DNA from: an uncultured candidate division WPS-2 bacterium
GTDB taxonomy: Bacteria; Vulcanimicrobiota; Vulcanimicrobiia; Vulcanimicrobiales; Vulcanimicrobiaceae
NCBI GenBank assembly: GCA_937927945.1
Contig: CALEYW010000090.1
Location: 17,388-81,387, forward strand
DNA: 64,000 bases
Reading direction: 5' to 3'
Shown here: positions 1 to 7,476 of the stretch, in pieces
Layout of the letters: each line of letters starts with the position of its first letter
How positions within the stretch are numbered: the first letter of the stretch is position 1
The notes under the pieces: model-generated
What the model was told of the DNA's origin: nothing
What the model saw: only the letters and a program-made list of their open reading frames with translations
Databases searched by the model: none
Position numbers and translations under genes: made by a program

Positions 1-1
1 C

Positions 2-424
2 GGGATGATCCTCTTCATGCTGATGCTGATGGAAGACAGCGGCGGGTTCATGATGACGGCATCGTCCGACGTCCCGATGCCGCACGACGCGCCCGATGCG
101 GGCCCTGAGGTGCTGCGTGAGGCGGCGCCCCTGCTCGGCGACATCTCGGAGATCGCTCCGCCGGCGGCCGAGATGGATATGGCGATGACCAACGCGCAAA
201 CGCGCTGGGGAGGTTGGATCGCCGGCGCATTCTTCGTTGCGAACGCGGCGGTCATCGTGCGGACTCCGTGGGGCGGCACCTCGGAGTCGCCGTCCGTGGC
301 ACAGGCCGGCCTGATCGGCGCAGCGCTGCTCGACAAGTACATGCTCGTGTTCGAGGGTTGCGGACTGCTGATTCTTCTCACCGTCGTCGCCGCGACGATG
401 CTGGGCCGGAGTGAGAACCGATGA
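2..424 (+). CDS. nuoJ: NADH-quinone oxidoreductase subunit J, 3' part (start outside window)
   Basis: NuoJ is a membrane subunit of respiratory complex I (NADH to quinone, proton pumping). The frame is open through the left edge, so only the C-terminal 140 or so residues are present and the true start lies outside. A hydrophilic loop of about 50 residues separates membrane helices; the last two helices (GGWIAGAFFVANAAVIV and the final segment around KYMLVFEGCGLLILLTVV) fit the end of NuoJ. The stop overlaps the start of nuoK by four bases (ATGA), the usual nuoJ-nuoK junction. Order and overlaps with nuoK, L, M and N make the call firm although the subunit itself is poorly conserved. Confidence 0.85.
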   Translation, partial: GMILFMLMLMEDSGGFMMTASSDVPMPHDAPDAGPEVLREAAPLLGDISEIAPPAAEMDMAMTNAQTRWGGWIAGAFFVANAAVIVRTPWGGTSESPSVAQAGLIGAALLDKYMLVFEGCGLLILLTVVAATMLGRSENR

Positions 425-729
425 TTCCGCTGCAGGGATATCTCATCGTCGCCGCCGGCCTGTTCTCCGTCGGCCTGTGGGGTGTGATGAGCCAGCGGGG
501 TCTCGTGATGATCCTCATGGCGCTCGAACTGATGCTCTCGGCCGCGAATCTCGAGGTGCTCGCGTTTTGGCGGTATCTCTCACCCGCGCAGATCGACCCG
601 CACGTGTTCGCGATCGTCGTTCTCACGATCGCGAGCGTCGAAGAAGCCGTCGGCCTCGGCCTGGCGCTGATGCTCTATCGGCGGCGGTCCACGCAGAACG
701 TAGACCGCTTCGCGGAGCTGCGAGGGTGA
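421..729 (+). CDS. nuoK: NADH-quinone oxidoreductase subunit K
   Basis: NuoK is a three-helix membrane subunit of complex I that takes part in proton translocation. At 102 residues it has the usual length. Helix 2 carries the motif LMALELMLSAANLEVLAF, with the conserved membrane glutamate, and the third helix contains VLTIASVEEAVGLGLAL with the second conserved acidic residues. The ATG overlaps the nuoJ stop (ATGA), and its own TGA overlaps the GTG start of the next gene, indicating translational coupling throughout the operon. Confidence 0.95.
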   Translation: MIPLQGYLIVAAGLFSVGLWGVMSQRGLVMILMALELMLSAANLEVLAFWRYLSPAQIDPHVFAIVVLTIASVEEAVGLGLALMLYRRRSTQNVDRFAELRG

Positions 730-2306
730 GCGCGCCGTGGCTCCCCGGGCTGCCGCTGATCTTCATCGACGACGCGGTCTCGCGTTGGGCGACGCTGATC
801 GTCTTGGCGGTGGCCGCGATCCTGGGAACCTACGCCGCCGGCGACCCGGAACTGCGGACCGGTCGATTCCGATTTTGGACGGTGTACGCGCTCTTCGCGT
901 TCGCCGCGATCGCCTTCGCGCACGCATCCGGCCTGCTCACGTCATACGTGTTGTGGGAAGCGATGAGCGCGTGCTCGTTCTTCCTGATCGCGCAGCGGCT
1001 CGATGAGGACGTCGTCGCGGCGTCGGTGAGGGCGCTCACGACGACCCGGCTGGGCGACCTGCTGCTCCTGATCGGCGCCGGCGCCATCGCCGCCGGACAC
1101 CCACAGGTCGGACTGATCGGCGCGCTCGCGGGGGCCGCGATCAAGTCCGGGCAGCTGGGAGCGACGCCGTGGCTGGTCGGAGCGATGGTGGCGCCGACGC
1201 CCGTGAGCGCGTTGCTGCATTCGGCGACGCTGGTCGCGGCGGGGCCGTATCTGCTTGCGCGGCTTGCGCCGCAACTCGCCGTCTTCCCGAATCTGCTCGC
1301 CGCGCTCGCGATCTACGCGGTCATCTCGGCGTTCGCCGGCGCGCTGTTCGCAGCGACGTCGAACGATGCGAAACGCACCCTCGCGTGGTCGACCTCGGAG
1401 CAATTGGCTCAGGCGACGCTGGCGACGGCGGCGGGAGCGCCGTTCGCGGGTCTTGCCGTTTTGGCAGGGCACGCACTGGCCAAACCGCTGTTGTTCATCG
1501 CGGCGGGTTACCTGCGCGCCGCGACCGGCTCGACCCGTTACGACGCGGCGTCGCGGGAGGGACGGCGCGTGGGCGCTTTCGTCGCAGCGACCGTCGTCGG
1601 AGCGGCGGCGCTGGTGGGGATACCGCCGTTCCTCTCGTCGTGGGGGCTCGCGTCCACCTGGTCCGCGGTCGCGACGGCACGGCCGCCCCTCCTGATCGCG
1701 GGGCTCGCGATCTCCGCATTGAGCGGATGGTACGCCACGCGATTCGCTCTGCTGCTCTTGCCGGACGTGAACCGCCCCTTCGCGCGCGCGGCACTGCGGC
1801 CACCGTTGCGCGCCGCCGCGTGGCTTGGGATCACGCTCGCGCTCGCCGTGTCGATCGGCGTGATCCGGTTCCGGGTCGACCTGGAATCGCTGGCCCTGCC
1901 GATACTCGCGCTGAGCGGAGGTGCGCTGGCGGTAGCGGCGCGGCGGACGACGCTGCTCACAGCGGGGTTCGCGTTCCCCGAAGGCATCGCATGGTGGGAC
2001 CGCACGTTCAGCGCGCCCGCCCGCGCGGCGGGCACGCTGCTCGATCGCTGCGATCGCGCGCTGCTTGCGGGCGCGCACTTCCTGGCGACGGCGACGCTGC
2101 GGATCGGTCGTCGCGCGGCCGCGGTCGATGACCGGCTGGATCGTGATACCACCGAGCTCGGGCGCGGGCTGCTGGCGGGAGGGCGGCGCGCAGCCGCGGT
2201 CGTCGTCGGCGACATCTCACGTTACGTCGCGTACACTGCCGTCGGGCTCGCCCTTGCAGCGGCCGTCATCGCCGCGGTGCTCGCGACGGCCAGAGGTTTC
2301 GCGTGA
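726..2306 (+). CDS. nuoL: NADH-quinone oxidoreductase subunit L-type antiporter subunit
   Basis: Antiporter-like membrane subunit of complex I. The start is taken at GTG 726, which overlaps the nuoK stop; this gives 526 residues, shorter than the usual 600 or so of NuoL. The segment IKSGQLGATPWL near residue 140 corresponds to the conserved lysine helix, followed by PTPVSALLHSATLVAAG, the classic NuoL signature. NDAKRTLAWSTSEQLAQ near residue 215 is the lysine-containing broken helix. The C-terminus is strongly Ala-rich and amphipathic and could be the shortened lateral helix; I could not match it by motif. The gene lies in the NuoL position between nuoK and nuoM and overlaps nuoM by four bases. 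Confidence 0.9.
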   Translation: MSAPWLPGLPLIFIDDAVSRWATLIVLAVAAILGTYAAGDPELRTGRFRFWTVYALFAFAAIAFAHASGLLTSYVLWEAMSACSFFLIAQRLDEDVVAASVRALTTTRLGDLLLLIGAGAIAAGHPQVGLIGALAGAAIKSGQLGATPWLVGAMVAPTPVSALLHSATLVAAGPYLLARLAPQLAVFPNLLAALAIYAVISAFAGALFAATSNDAKRTLAWSTSEQLAQATLATAAGAPFAGLAVLAGHALAKPLLFIAAGYLRAATGSTRYDAASREGRRVGAFVAATVVGAAALVGIPPFLSSWGLASTWSAVATARPPLLIAGLAISALSGWYATRFALLLLPDVNRPFARAALRPPLRAAAWLGITLALAVSIGVIRFRVDLESLALPILALSGGALAVAARRTTLLTAGFAFPEGIAWWDRTFSAPARAAGTLLDRCDRALLAGAHFLATATLRIGRRAAAVDDRLDRDTTELGRGLLAGGRRAAAVVVGDISRYVAYTAVGLALAAAVIAAVLATARGFA

Positions 2307-3745
2307 TCGCGCTCGCGCTCGCGATCGGCGCACCGGTCCTGGTCGCCCTCGGCGCACCGTTCGCTCCGGTTCGCGTCGCGCGCGCGCTCGTCATCGGCGT
2401 GGGATTGCTCGTCCTCGCGGTGGCACTCGCCGCGCTCGGCGGCCTCATCGCCCCGTCGCTCGACGTGCCATGGATCCCCGCGCTCGGAGCACGCTTGGCC
2501 TTGGGCGGTGATGCCCTGAGCTGGTCGCTCGTCGCACTCGCCGGCGGACTGACCGCCGCCGCCGTCGGTGGGGTACCGCCGCGAACGAACGGATCGGCAT
2601 TGGCGGCGTTGTTTGCCGCGATGCTGGCCGGGCTCGTCGTCGTCTTCCTTGCGCGCGACCTGCTGCTGTTCTATTTCGGCTTCGAGATCGCGCTGGTCCC
2701 GATGTACTTCATCATCGGAGGCTGGGGCGAAGGCGATCGGACCCGAGCCGCAATCGTGTTTTTCGTGTACACGCGCGCCGGGTCGCTGGCGATGCTGCTC
2801 GCGTTCGTGGGTCTTGCCTTTGGCGCCGGCGGCCACGGGTTCGCCTTCTCGGCGGCTGCGCATCCGAGCGGACTGCTGGCCGCGTGGATCGCGGCAGGGC
2901 TGCTGATTGGATTTGCGATCAAGCTCCCGGTCGTGCCGTTGCATGCCTGGCTGCCGCTCGCGCACACCGAGGCCCCGACGGAGGGCAGCGTGATGCTCGC
3001 CGGGCTGCTGCTCAAACTCGGGGGGTACGGTCTGTTGCGCATCGCGCTCGCGTTCGTCCCAGGAGCGCTCGCGGCGACGGCGCCGTGGCTGGTGGCCTGG
3101 GGCCTGACCAGCGCGCTCTGGGGGGCGCTCGCGGCCTTCCCGCAACGCGATCTCAAGCGGCTCGTCGCGTACACCTCCGTCAATCACATGGGGTACGTCC
3201 TCGTCGCGGTCGCGGTCGCCGCGGCGCTCGGCCCCGACTCTGTAGCCGGGCGGCTCGCGGTGAGCGGCGCGGCGCTGCAACTGGTGAGTCATGGCCTGCT
3301 CACCGGAGGTTTGTTCCTCGTCAGCGGAGCGATCGGCGAGCGCTTCGGGACGCGCGACCTCAGGCGGCTGGGAGGCATGGCACGGCGGGCGCCCCGCTAC
3401 GGTTGGACGTTCGCGCTGCTCGCACTGGGCTCGCTCGGGATCCCTGCACTGAGCGGCTTCGCAGCGGAAGTGCAGATCGTGCTGGCGACCGCCATGTACG
3501 CACCTGGCGCAGCGGTCGTGCTCGGGGTCGCAATCGTGCTGACGACGGCACTGCTCGCGCGCACGGCACTGAGGCTGCTCACCGGTGAGCCGGTAGAGGC
3601 CGAACCCTCGGAACACCGTGGGGCGGACCTCGCGCTGCCGTGGGTGGCGGCGCTGTTGCTCGGGAGTGCGGTGCTCGGCATCTGGCCACGCGTTCTGGTG
3701 GACGGGTACGTGGCGGTCGCTGCCGCGCTCGGCGCCGGCCGGTGA
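2303..3745 (+). CDS. nuoM: NADH-quinone oxidoreductase subunit M
   Basis: Second antiporter-like subunit of complex I, 480 residues, the usual length. Diagnostic motifs are FYFGFEIALVPMYFIIGGWG near residue 120 with the conserved membrane glutamate, FAIKLPVVPLHAWLPLAHTE near residue 205 followed by APTEGSVMLAGLLLKLGGYG, and DLKRLVAYTSVNHMGYV near residue 283. It starts at GTG 2303 inside the stop of the preceding gene (GTGA) and ends in a GTGA overlap with nuoN. About 14 membrane helices are visible. Confidence 0.96.
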   Translation: MIALALAIGAPVLVALGAPFAPVRVARALVIGVGLLVLAVALAALGGLIAPSLDVPWIPALGARLALGGDALSWSLVALAGGLTAAAVGGVPPRTNGSALAALFAAMLAGLVVVFLARDLLLFYFGFEIALVPMYFIIGGWGEGDRTRAAIVFFVYTRAGSLAMLLAFVGLAFGAGGHGFAFSAAAHPSGLLAAWIAAGLLIGFAIKLPVVPLHAWLPLAHTEAPTEGSVMLAGLLLKLGGYGLLRIALAFVPGALAATAPWLVAWGLTSALWGALAAFPQRDLKRLVAYTSVNHMGYVLVAVAVAAALGPDSVAGRLAVSGAALQLVSHGLLTGGLFLVSGAIGERFGTRDLRRLGGMARRAPRYGWTFALLALGSLGIPALSGFAAEVQIVLATAMYAPGAAVVLGVAIVLTTALLARTALRLLTGEPVEAEPSEHRGADLALPWVAALLLGSAVLGIWPRVLVDGYVAVAAALGAGR

Positions 3746-5136
3746 GCGCGAACGATCTGCTGGCCGTCGTGCCGGAGATGGCGCTGGGTGCGCTCGGGAT
3801 GGCGCTCGTCGTGCTGGCAACGGTGCGCGAGCGCCCACAGCTGGCATACGGCACCGGCGCGATCGGCCTGGCGCTCGCGCTCGTGGCCCTCCTTGGCGAT
3901 GTCCGTTCCCCTGCCGCCGCCGCCTTCATGGGGACGTACCGGCTGGACGGCTACGGTCTGGCGGCCAAAGCGGTCGCGATCGCCTTCGGCGCGGTCGCGC
4001 TCGGCGCGATGCGCCGCGACCTCCAAGATTCGCCGCGGGCGACAGAGGCGCCGGCCTTCGTCGTGTTCGGCACGCTGGCTGCCTGCGTGCTGGTCGAGGC
4101 GCAGGACCTCGCCCTCATCGCCGTCGCGCTGACGATGCTCGCGGCCGCCGTGTACGGTTTGCTCGGGGCGGCGCCCGGATCGGTGCGCGCGGCCGAAGCT
4201 GCGCTGAAGTTCTTCGTGCTCTCCGCCCTCACGGGAGCCGTCACGCTGTACGGTTTTGGCCTGCTGTTCGGTCTGGGACGGTCACTCGACGAAGCGACTC
4301 TCGCGACGCGGCTCGCGGCGAGCCCGCCGGTGGCGGTGGCGCTTGCGGCGGTGCTGACGAGCGCGGCGTTCGTCTTCGAATCCGCCCTGGTCCCGATCGC
4401 CGAGTGGGCTCCGGACGTGTATCAGGGAGCGCGCACCTCGGTCACGCTTTGGCTTTCGGTGGTGCCGAAGACGGCCGCGCTCCTCGCCCTCGCGCGTCTC
4501 GTGTCCACCGCTTTGCAGGGACAGCTCGAGATGGTGGTGATTGCGGTCGGCGTCGTAGCGGTCGCGAGCCAAATTTGGGGGAACCTGGCCGCCTACGCAC
4601 AGCGCGACATCAAGCGGATGTTGGCGTATTCGGGGATCGCTCAAGCCGGTTTCATGGCGTCCGCGCTCGCCGTTTCGGCGCGTTCATCATCGGCGCTCGA
4701 CGCGCTCCTGCTCTACATCGCAGCCTACGCGGCGATGAACGGCTTGGCGTTTGCGTCCGTGCTGGCGATCGAACGGCGCTTCGGCGTGACCACGATCGAC
4801 GGGTTGAACGGCGTCGGCGCAAGCGCGCCTTGGCTGGGGCTGGCTCTGACGACGGCGCTGCTGTCGCTGGCGGGCTTCCCGCCCTTCGTCGGATTCGCCG
4901 CGAAGGTCGCCTTATTGCAGGCGACCTTCTCCGCGCACGAGCCGTGGCTGGGCATTTCGATCGCCGTCAACAGCGTGCTCAGCCTCGGGTACTATCTGGG
5001 TCCGATCGCGCGCATTTGGACGGGGACGCGGTTCCCCGCGCGGCCGTTCGTGCGCGTGGGTACCGCCGCGGTCGTGATCACGGCATTGGCGAACGTCGTG
5101 CTCGGCCTCGCGCCTCAGCTTGCCATCCCTCGCTAA
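3742..5136 (+). CDS. nuoN: NADH-quinone oxidoreductase subunit N
   Basis: Third antiporter-like subunit and last gene of the nuo operon. GTG 3742 overlaps the nuoM stop and gives 464 residues, typical for NuoN. SALVPIAEWAPDVYQGAR near residue 213 matches the NuoN form of the lysine helix region (HMWAPDVYEGAP in many relatives), and DIKRMLAYSGIAQAGFM near residue 288 is the second conserved block. The Lys usual in front of the WAPD motif is not obvious here, where the stretch reads EWAPDV. No more nuo genes follow; an 80-bp gap with a palindrome leads to a BlaI regulator. Confidence 0.95.
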   Translation: MSANDLLAVVPEMALGALGMALVVLATVRERPQLAYGTGAIGLALALVALLGDVRSPAAAAFMGTYRLDGYGLAAKAVAIAFGAVALGAMRRDLQDSPRATEAPAFVVFGTLAACVLVEAQDLALIAVALTMLAAAVYGLLGAAPGSVRAAEAALKFFVLSALTGAVTLYGFGLLFGLGRSLDEATLATRLAASPPVAVALAAVLTSAAFVFESALVPIAEWAPDVYQGARTSVTLWLSVVPKTAALLALARLVSTALQGQLEMVVIAVGVVAVASQIWGNLAAYAQRDIKRMLAYSGIAQAGFMASALAVSARSSSALDALLLYIAAYAAMNGLAFASVLAIERRFGVTTIDGLNGVGASAPWLGLALTTALLSLAGFPPFVGFAAKVALLQATFSAHEPWLGISIAVNSVLSLGYYLGPIARIWTGTRFPARPFVRVGTAAVVITALANVVLGLAPQLAIPR

Positions 5137-5149
5137 AGCGCGCAGCGTT

Positions 5150-5162
5150 CGACACGCTGTCG
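5150..5162. promoter_or_regulatory. Palindrome CGACACGCTGTCG upstream of blaI-like gene, candidate operator
   Basis: A perfect dyad, CGACA-CGC-TGTCG, lies in the 80-bp gap before the BlaI-family gene. Its core ACACGCTGT is identical to the core of the palindrome at 12739-12749, and the spacing fits the TAC-N5-GTA pattern at 6658 and 10578. BlaI/CopY repressors bind TACA/TGTA-type dyads, so autoregulation is plausible; this is inference. Confidence 0.5.
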
Positions 5163-5216
5163 TCGAGTGGGCCGCGCGCCACGGGAGCGAGTGTGTGAGG
5201 GCGCGAACCATCGGCC

Positions 5217-5636
5217 GTGGTCAAGAAACGCGACGTGCAATTCCGGCCCAAGGGCAAGGGAGTCAATCAGGTTCTCGGAGAGCTGCAGACTCGCGTCATG
5301 GAGCATCTGTGGTCCGCGGGGCCGATGGCGGTCGCGACGTTACACCGCGCGCTCGCTCGACGCGGAGAAGTCGCCTACACGACCGTGGCAACCGAACTGA
5401 CCCGCCTGCAAGGCAAGGGCCTCGTCAAGAAGACGGGGACGCACTTAGAGACGCGCTACGCGGCAGCGGTCTCGCGCGAGGCATTCGTCGAGGGGTTCGT
5501 GGGCGACGTGCTCTCCGGGCTGGTCGGCGCGCACGGGCGCGCGGCGATCCATGGATTCGTCGACGCGATCGCCGGCGACGACGACGCGCTTGACGAAACG
5601 CTGCGGCTGTTGCAAGAACGTCGCCGGGCTCGCTGA
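5217..5636 (+). CDS. BlaI/MecI/CopY-family transcriptional repressor
   Basis: A 139-residue winged-helix repressor. In BlaI/CopY families the repressor is released from DNA after cleavage by a partner M56 protease or by metal binding. The N-terminal half has the BlaI pattern: a helix LQTRVMEHLWSAGPMAVATL, then YTTVATELTRLQGKGLVKK (recognition helix and wing), then a dimerisation region with VSREAFVEGFVGDVLSGL. Start at GTG 5217. It pairs with the M56 membrane protease gene downstream, the classic blaI-blaR arrangement. The neighbours are copper genes, so the signal is more likely copper than beta-lactam; this is inferred from context. Confidence 0.88.
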   Translation: MVKKRDVQFRPKGKGVNQVLGELQTRVMEHLWSAGPMAVATLHRALARRGEVAYTTVATELTRLQGKGLVKKTGTHLETRYAAAVSREAFVEGFVGDVLSGLVGAHGRAAIHGFVDAIAGDDDALDETLRLLQERRRAR

Positions 5637-5700
5637 TCGCACCGCGCCGGGGAGTCTGCTACACCGTGTCGAATGGTCGCCCGATGGCAGTGCACGCTCG

Positions 5701-5796
5701 GCGGCCATTCACGGTTTCATCGACGTGATCGCGCACGATGATGCAGCCCTCGAAGAGACGCTGCGGCTGATCCAGGAACGACCCCGGCCTCGTTGA
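5701..5796 (+). pseudogene. Duplicated C-terminal fragment of the adjacent blaI-like gene
   Basis: Directly after the blaI-like gene, at a constant offset of 160 bp, the DNA encodes AAIHGFIDVIAHDDAALEE followed by TLRLIQERPRPR and a stop. This repeats the end of the preceding protein (AAIHGFVDAIAGDDDALDE, then TLRLLQERRRAR). The two copies are similar at DNA level over about 96 bp. The copy has no start of its own and only its tail is kept, so it looks like a remnant of a tandem duplication. Its TGA overlaps the ATG of the M56 gene. Confidence 0.7.
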
Positions 5797-6590
5797 TGCT
5801 GCGCGTCGCGCGCTGGGCGTGGCCGCTGATCTTTCTCATTCCGCTCACGCTGGTTGCCGGGCGGGGGTGCCGCTTTCCCGGCGTCGACGCGGCCTATCAC
5901 TCGGTGCTGTGGATGCACGAAAATCTGCCTGCGCTCTACGTCGTCGCGGCCGCCATGGCGGCGGTGGCGGTGGCGATCCGCGTCGCGCGGGCGCGCGCCC
6001 GCGCAGCGACCCTGTTTGCTCTCGCGACACCATTGCCGCCGGCGCTGGAAAAGGCGTTCGCAATGGAGAGCGCCCGGCTGTCCGTCGCGGTTCCCGCGCT
6101 GGCATATTTAGATGTCGCCGCACCGCTGTGCTTTGCGCTCGTCGGGAGGCGATCGTCGGTTGTTGTCTCGCGAGGCTTTGTCGAGGGTCTCGACGCCGAG
6201 GAACTCGCGATGGTAGCCCGTCACGAATTGCTGCACATCAAGCACCGCGATCCGCTGCAGGGCTTCGTGTGGCATCTCGCCTTCGCGGCTCTCATTTTGC
6301 CGGCGTTCTCCGCGCTCGAGCGCTGGCTCACCTCACGCCGCGAACTGCGGACCAACCTGGAGGCCGCCGACGTGGATCCCGATCCGGACCGGTACGCTCG
6401 GCTGCTCGCATCGCAAGCGCGCGAGCGGCGCAGCCTCTGCGTCGAAGCGATCGGCGCCCCCGCGCGCAGTCGCGGCCTCCTTTCAGCGCTCGCCGCGCCG
6501 GCGATGGTCTTGATCGTGCTCGCGTCGCTCGCACTGTCCCATGCCTGGTTTCTCGACCATCTGAGCTACCTTTCCGCTCGTCACTGCTGA
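5796..6590 (+). CDS. M56-family (BlaR1/MecR1-like) membrane metalloprotease
   Basis: A 264-residue membrane zinc protease of the BlaR1 type. These proteins sense a signal and cleave or inactivate the partner BlaI repressor. An N-terminal helix (WPLIFLIPLTLVAG) and a second one near residue 50 precede a cytoplasmic domain with the zincin motif HELLHIKHRD near residue 143. A third hydrophobic region (GFVWHLAFAALILPAF) and a C-terminal helix (APAMVLIVLASLALSHAWFL) follow. There is no penicillin-binding sensor domain, unlike true BlaR1. ATG 5796 overlaps the stop of the duplicated blaI tail; TTG 5793 is an alternative start. Confidence 0.85.
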   Translation: MLRVARWAWPLIFLIPLTLVAGRGCRFPGVDAAYHSVLWMHENLPALYVVAAAMAAVAVAIRVARARARAATLFALATPLPPALEKAFAMESARLSVAVPALAYLDVAAPLCFALVGRRSSVVVSRGFVEGLDAEELAMVARHELLHIKHRDPLQGFVWHLAFAALILPAFSALERWLTSRRELRTNLEAADVDPDPDRYARLLASQARERRSLCVEAIGAPARSRGLLSALAAPAMVLIVLASLALSHAWFLDHLSYLSARHC

Positions 6591-6657
6591 GGGATGATTG
6601 GAATGGTGGCTGGGCGCAAACGCCGGGACCACAGGTGAACCTTCGGAACTTCGGCAA

Positions 6658-6674
6658 TACTACATCGCGTAGTA
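6658..6674. promoter_or_regulatory. Palindrome TACTACATCGCGTAGTA, candidate BlaI/copper operator
   Basis: Perfect 6-bp arms TACTAC/GTAGTA around a 5-bp centre, 65 bp upstream of the Met-rich secreted protein that heads the copper oxidase operon. It shares CTAC-N5-GTAGTA with the site at 10578-10592. Predicted target of the BlaI-like repressor at 5217. Confidence 0.55.
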
Positions 6675-6738
6675 GCCTCGTCTGAGCGACTCGGGCGGCA
6701 CCGTGCCGTCCGACTTGCGCCTTCCGCATAGGAGTCCA

Positions 6739-7401
6739 ATGCTCTTCGATCGTCTTCTGCGACGCACAGCCGCCGCCGTCTCTCTCGCGCTTCTCGTCCC
6801 AGCCGCGGCGCTAGCGCACCCCGGCGAAGGTGGTGCGACGCCCAATCCGGCCTTGCTTTCGTCACTCGTCGCTGCGGGCGGCGGGTCGACGGCATTCAGC
6901 GCGAAGGCCCTGCGCCAGAACCTCGGCGGCCCCGCCGAGGAGGCAAAACTTCGCGCCGCTCTGGGCGCCGCTGCGGTAACGCGGTACGACGATGTGTTCT
7001 CGTTCGTCGTGCGCGACGGACTCGCGACGATGAGCAAGAACGGGGAAACGCTTCCGGCGCCAAACCCGGCGCCGTCGAACGGTAAGGCTCTCGCCGTCGC
7101 GCTCTTCAAGGCCGGGCTCCACGACGGTGACTTCGACATCGAGCGCCTCTTCGACACGCTGTTCTCGCAGAGCGTGCACATGCACGCGATGATGGCCGTG
7201 GCACAGAAGTATGGCGCACCGGGTGAGAGCGCGTATCACCAAGTCTTCGGACGCCTCGTCGCGGACGTCGGCGGCAACGGCGCGCCCGTCGATCTCAAGG
7301 CCGACGAGCGGATGCACCACATGAACGGAATGGACATGAAGGGGATGGACATGAAGGGCATGTCGATGCCTTCCCCCGGCGCGACGAGCACGCCGCACTA
7401 A
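6739..7401 (+). CDS. Secreted protein with Met/His-rich C-terminus, probable copper binder
   Basis: A 220-residue secreted protein whose exact family I do not recognise. The start at ATG 6739 has a good Shine-Dalgarno (TAGGAG, 5 bases upstream) and gives a clean signal peptide (FDRLLRRTAAAVSLALLVPA, then AALAHPGEGG). The central part is helical without recognised motifs except SVHMHAMMAVAQKYG. The tail, from about residue 190, is MHHMNGMDMKGMDMKGMSMP, a methionine-rich motif typical of Cu(I)-handling periplasmic proteins. It is the first gene after the palindrome at 6658 and is followed by the multicopper oxidase and CopB. A copper chaperone or sink role is inferred from composition and context. 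Confidence 0.7.
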   Translation: MLFDRLLRRTAAAVSLALLVPAAALAHPGEGGATPNPALLSSLVAAGGGSTAFSAKALRQNLGGPAEEAKLRAALGAAAVTRYDDVFSFVVRDGLATMSKNGETLPAPNPAPSNGKALAVALFKAGLHDGDFDIERLFDTLFSQSVHMHAMMAVAQKYGAPGESAYHQVFGRLVADVGGNGAPVDLKADERMHHMNGMDMKGMDMKGMSMPSPGATSTPH

Positions 7402-7476
7402 CGCCCCTCGACGGCACGCGCGGCCGCACCGCACGGTGCGGCCGTGTCCGACAACGCAACTGAAACCGAGATCGAG

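Noticed and set aside
2222..3847. 541-codon minus-strand open frame over nuoM
   Set aside because: Arg/Glu/Gln-rich shadow of a conserved membrane protein gene; no family features.
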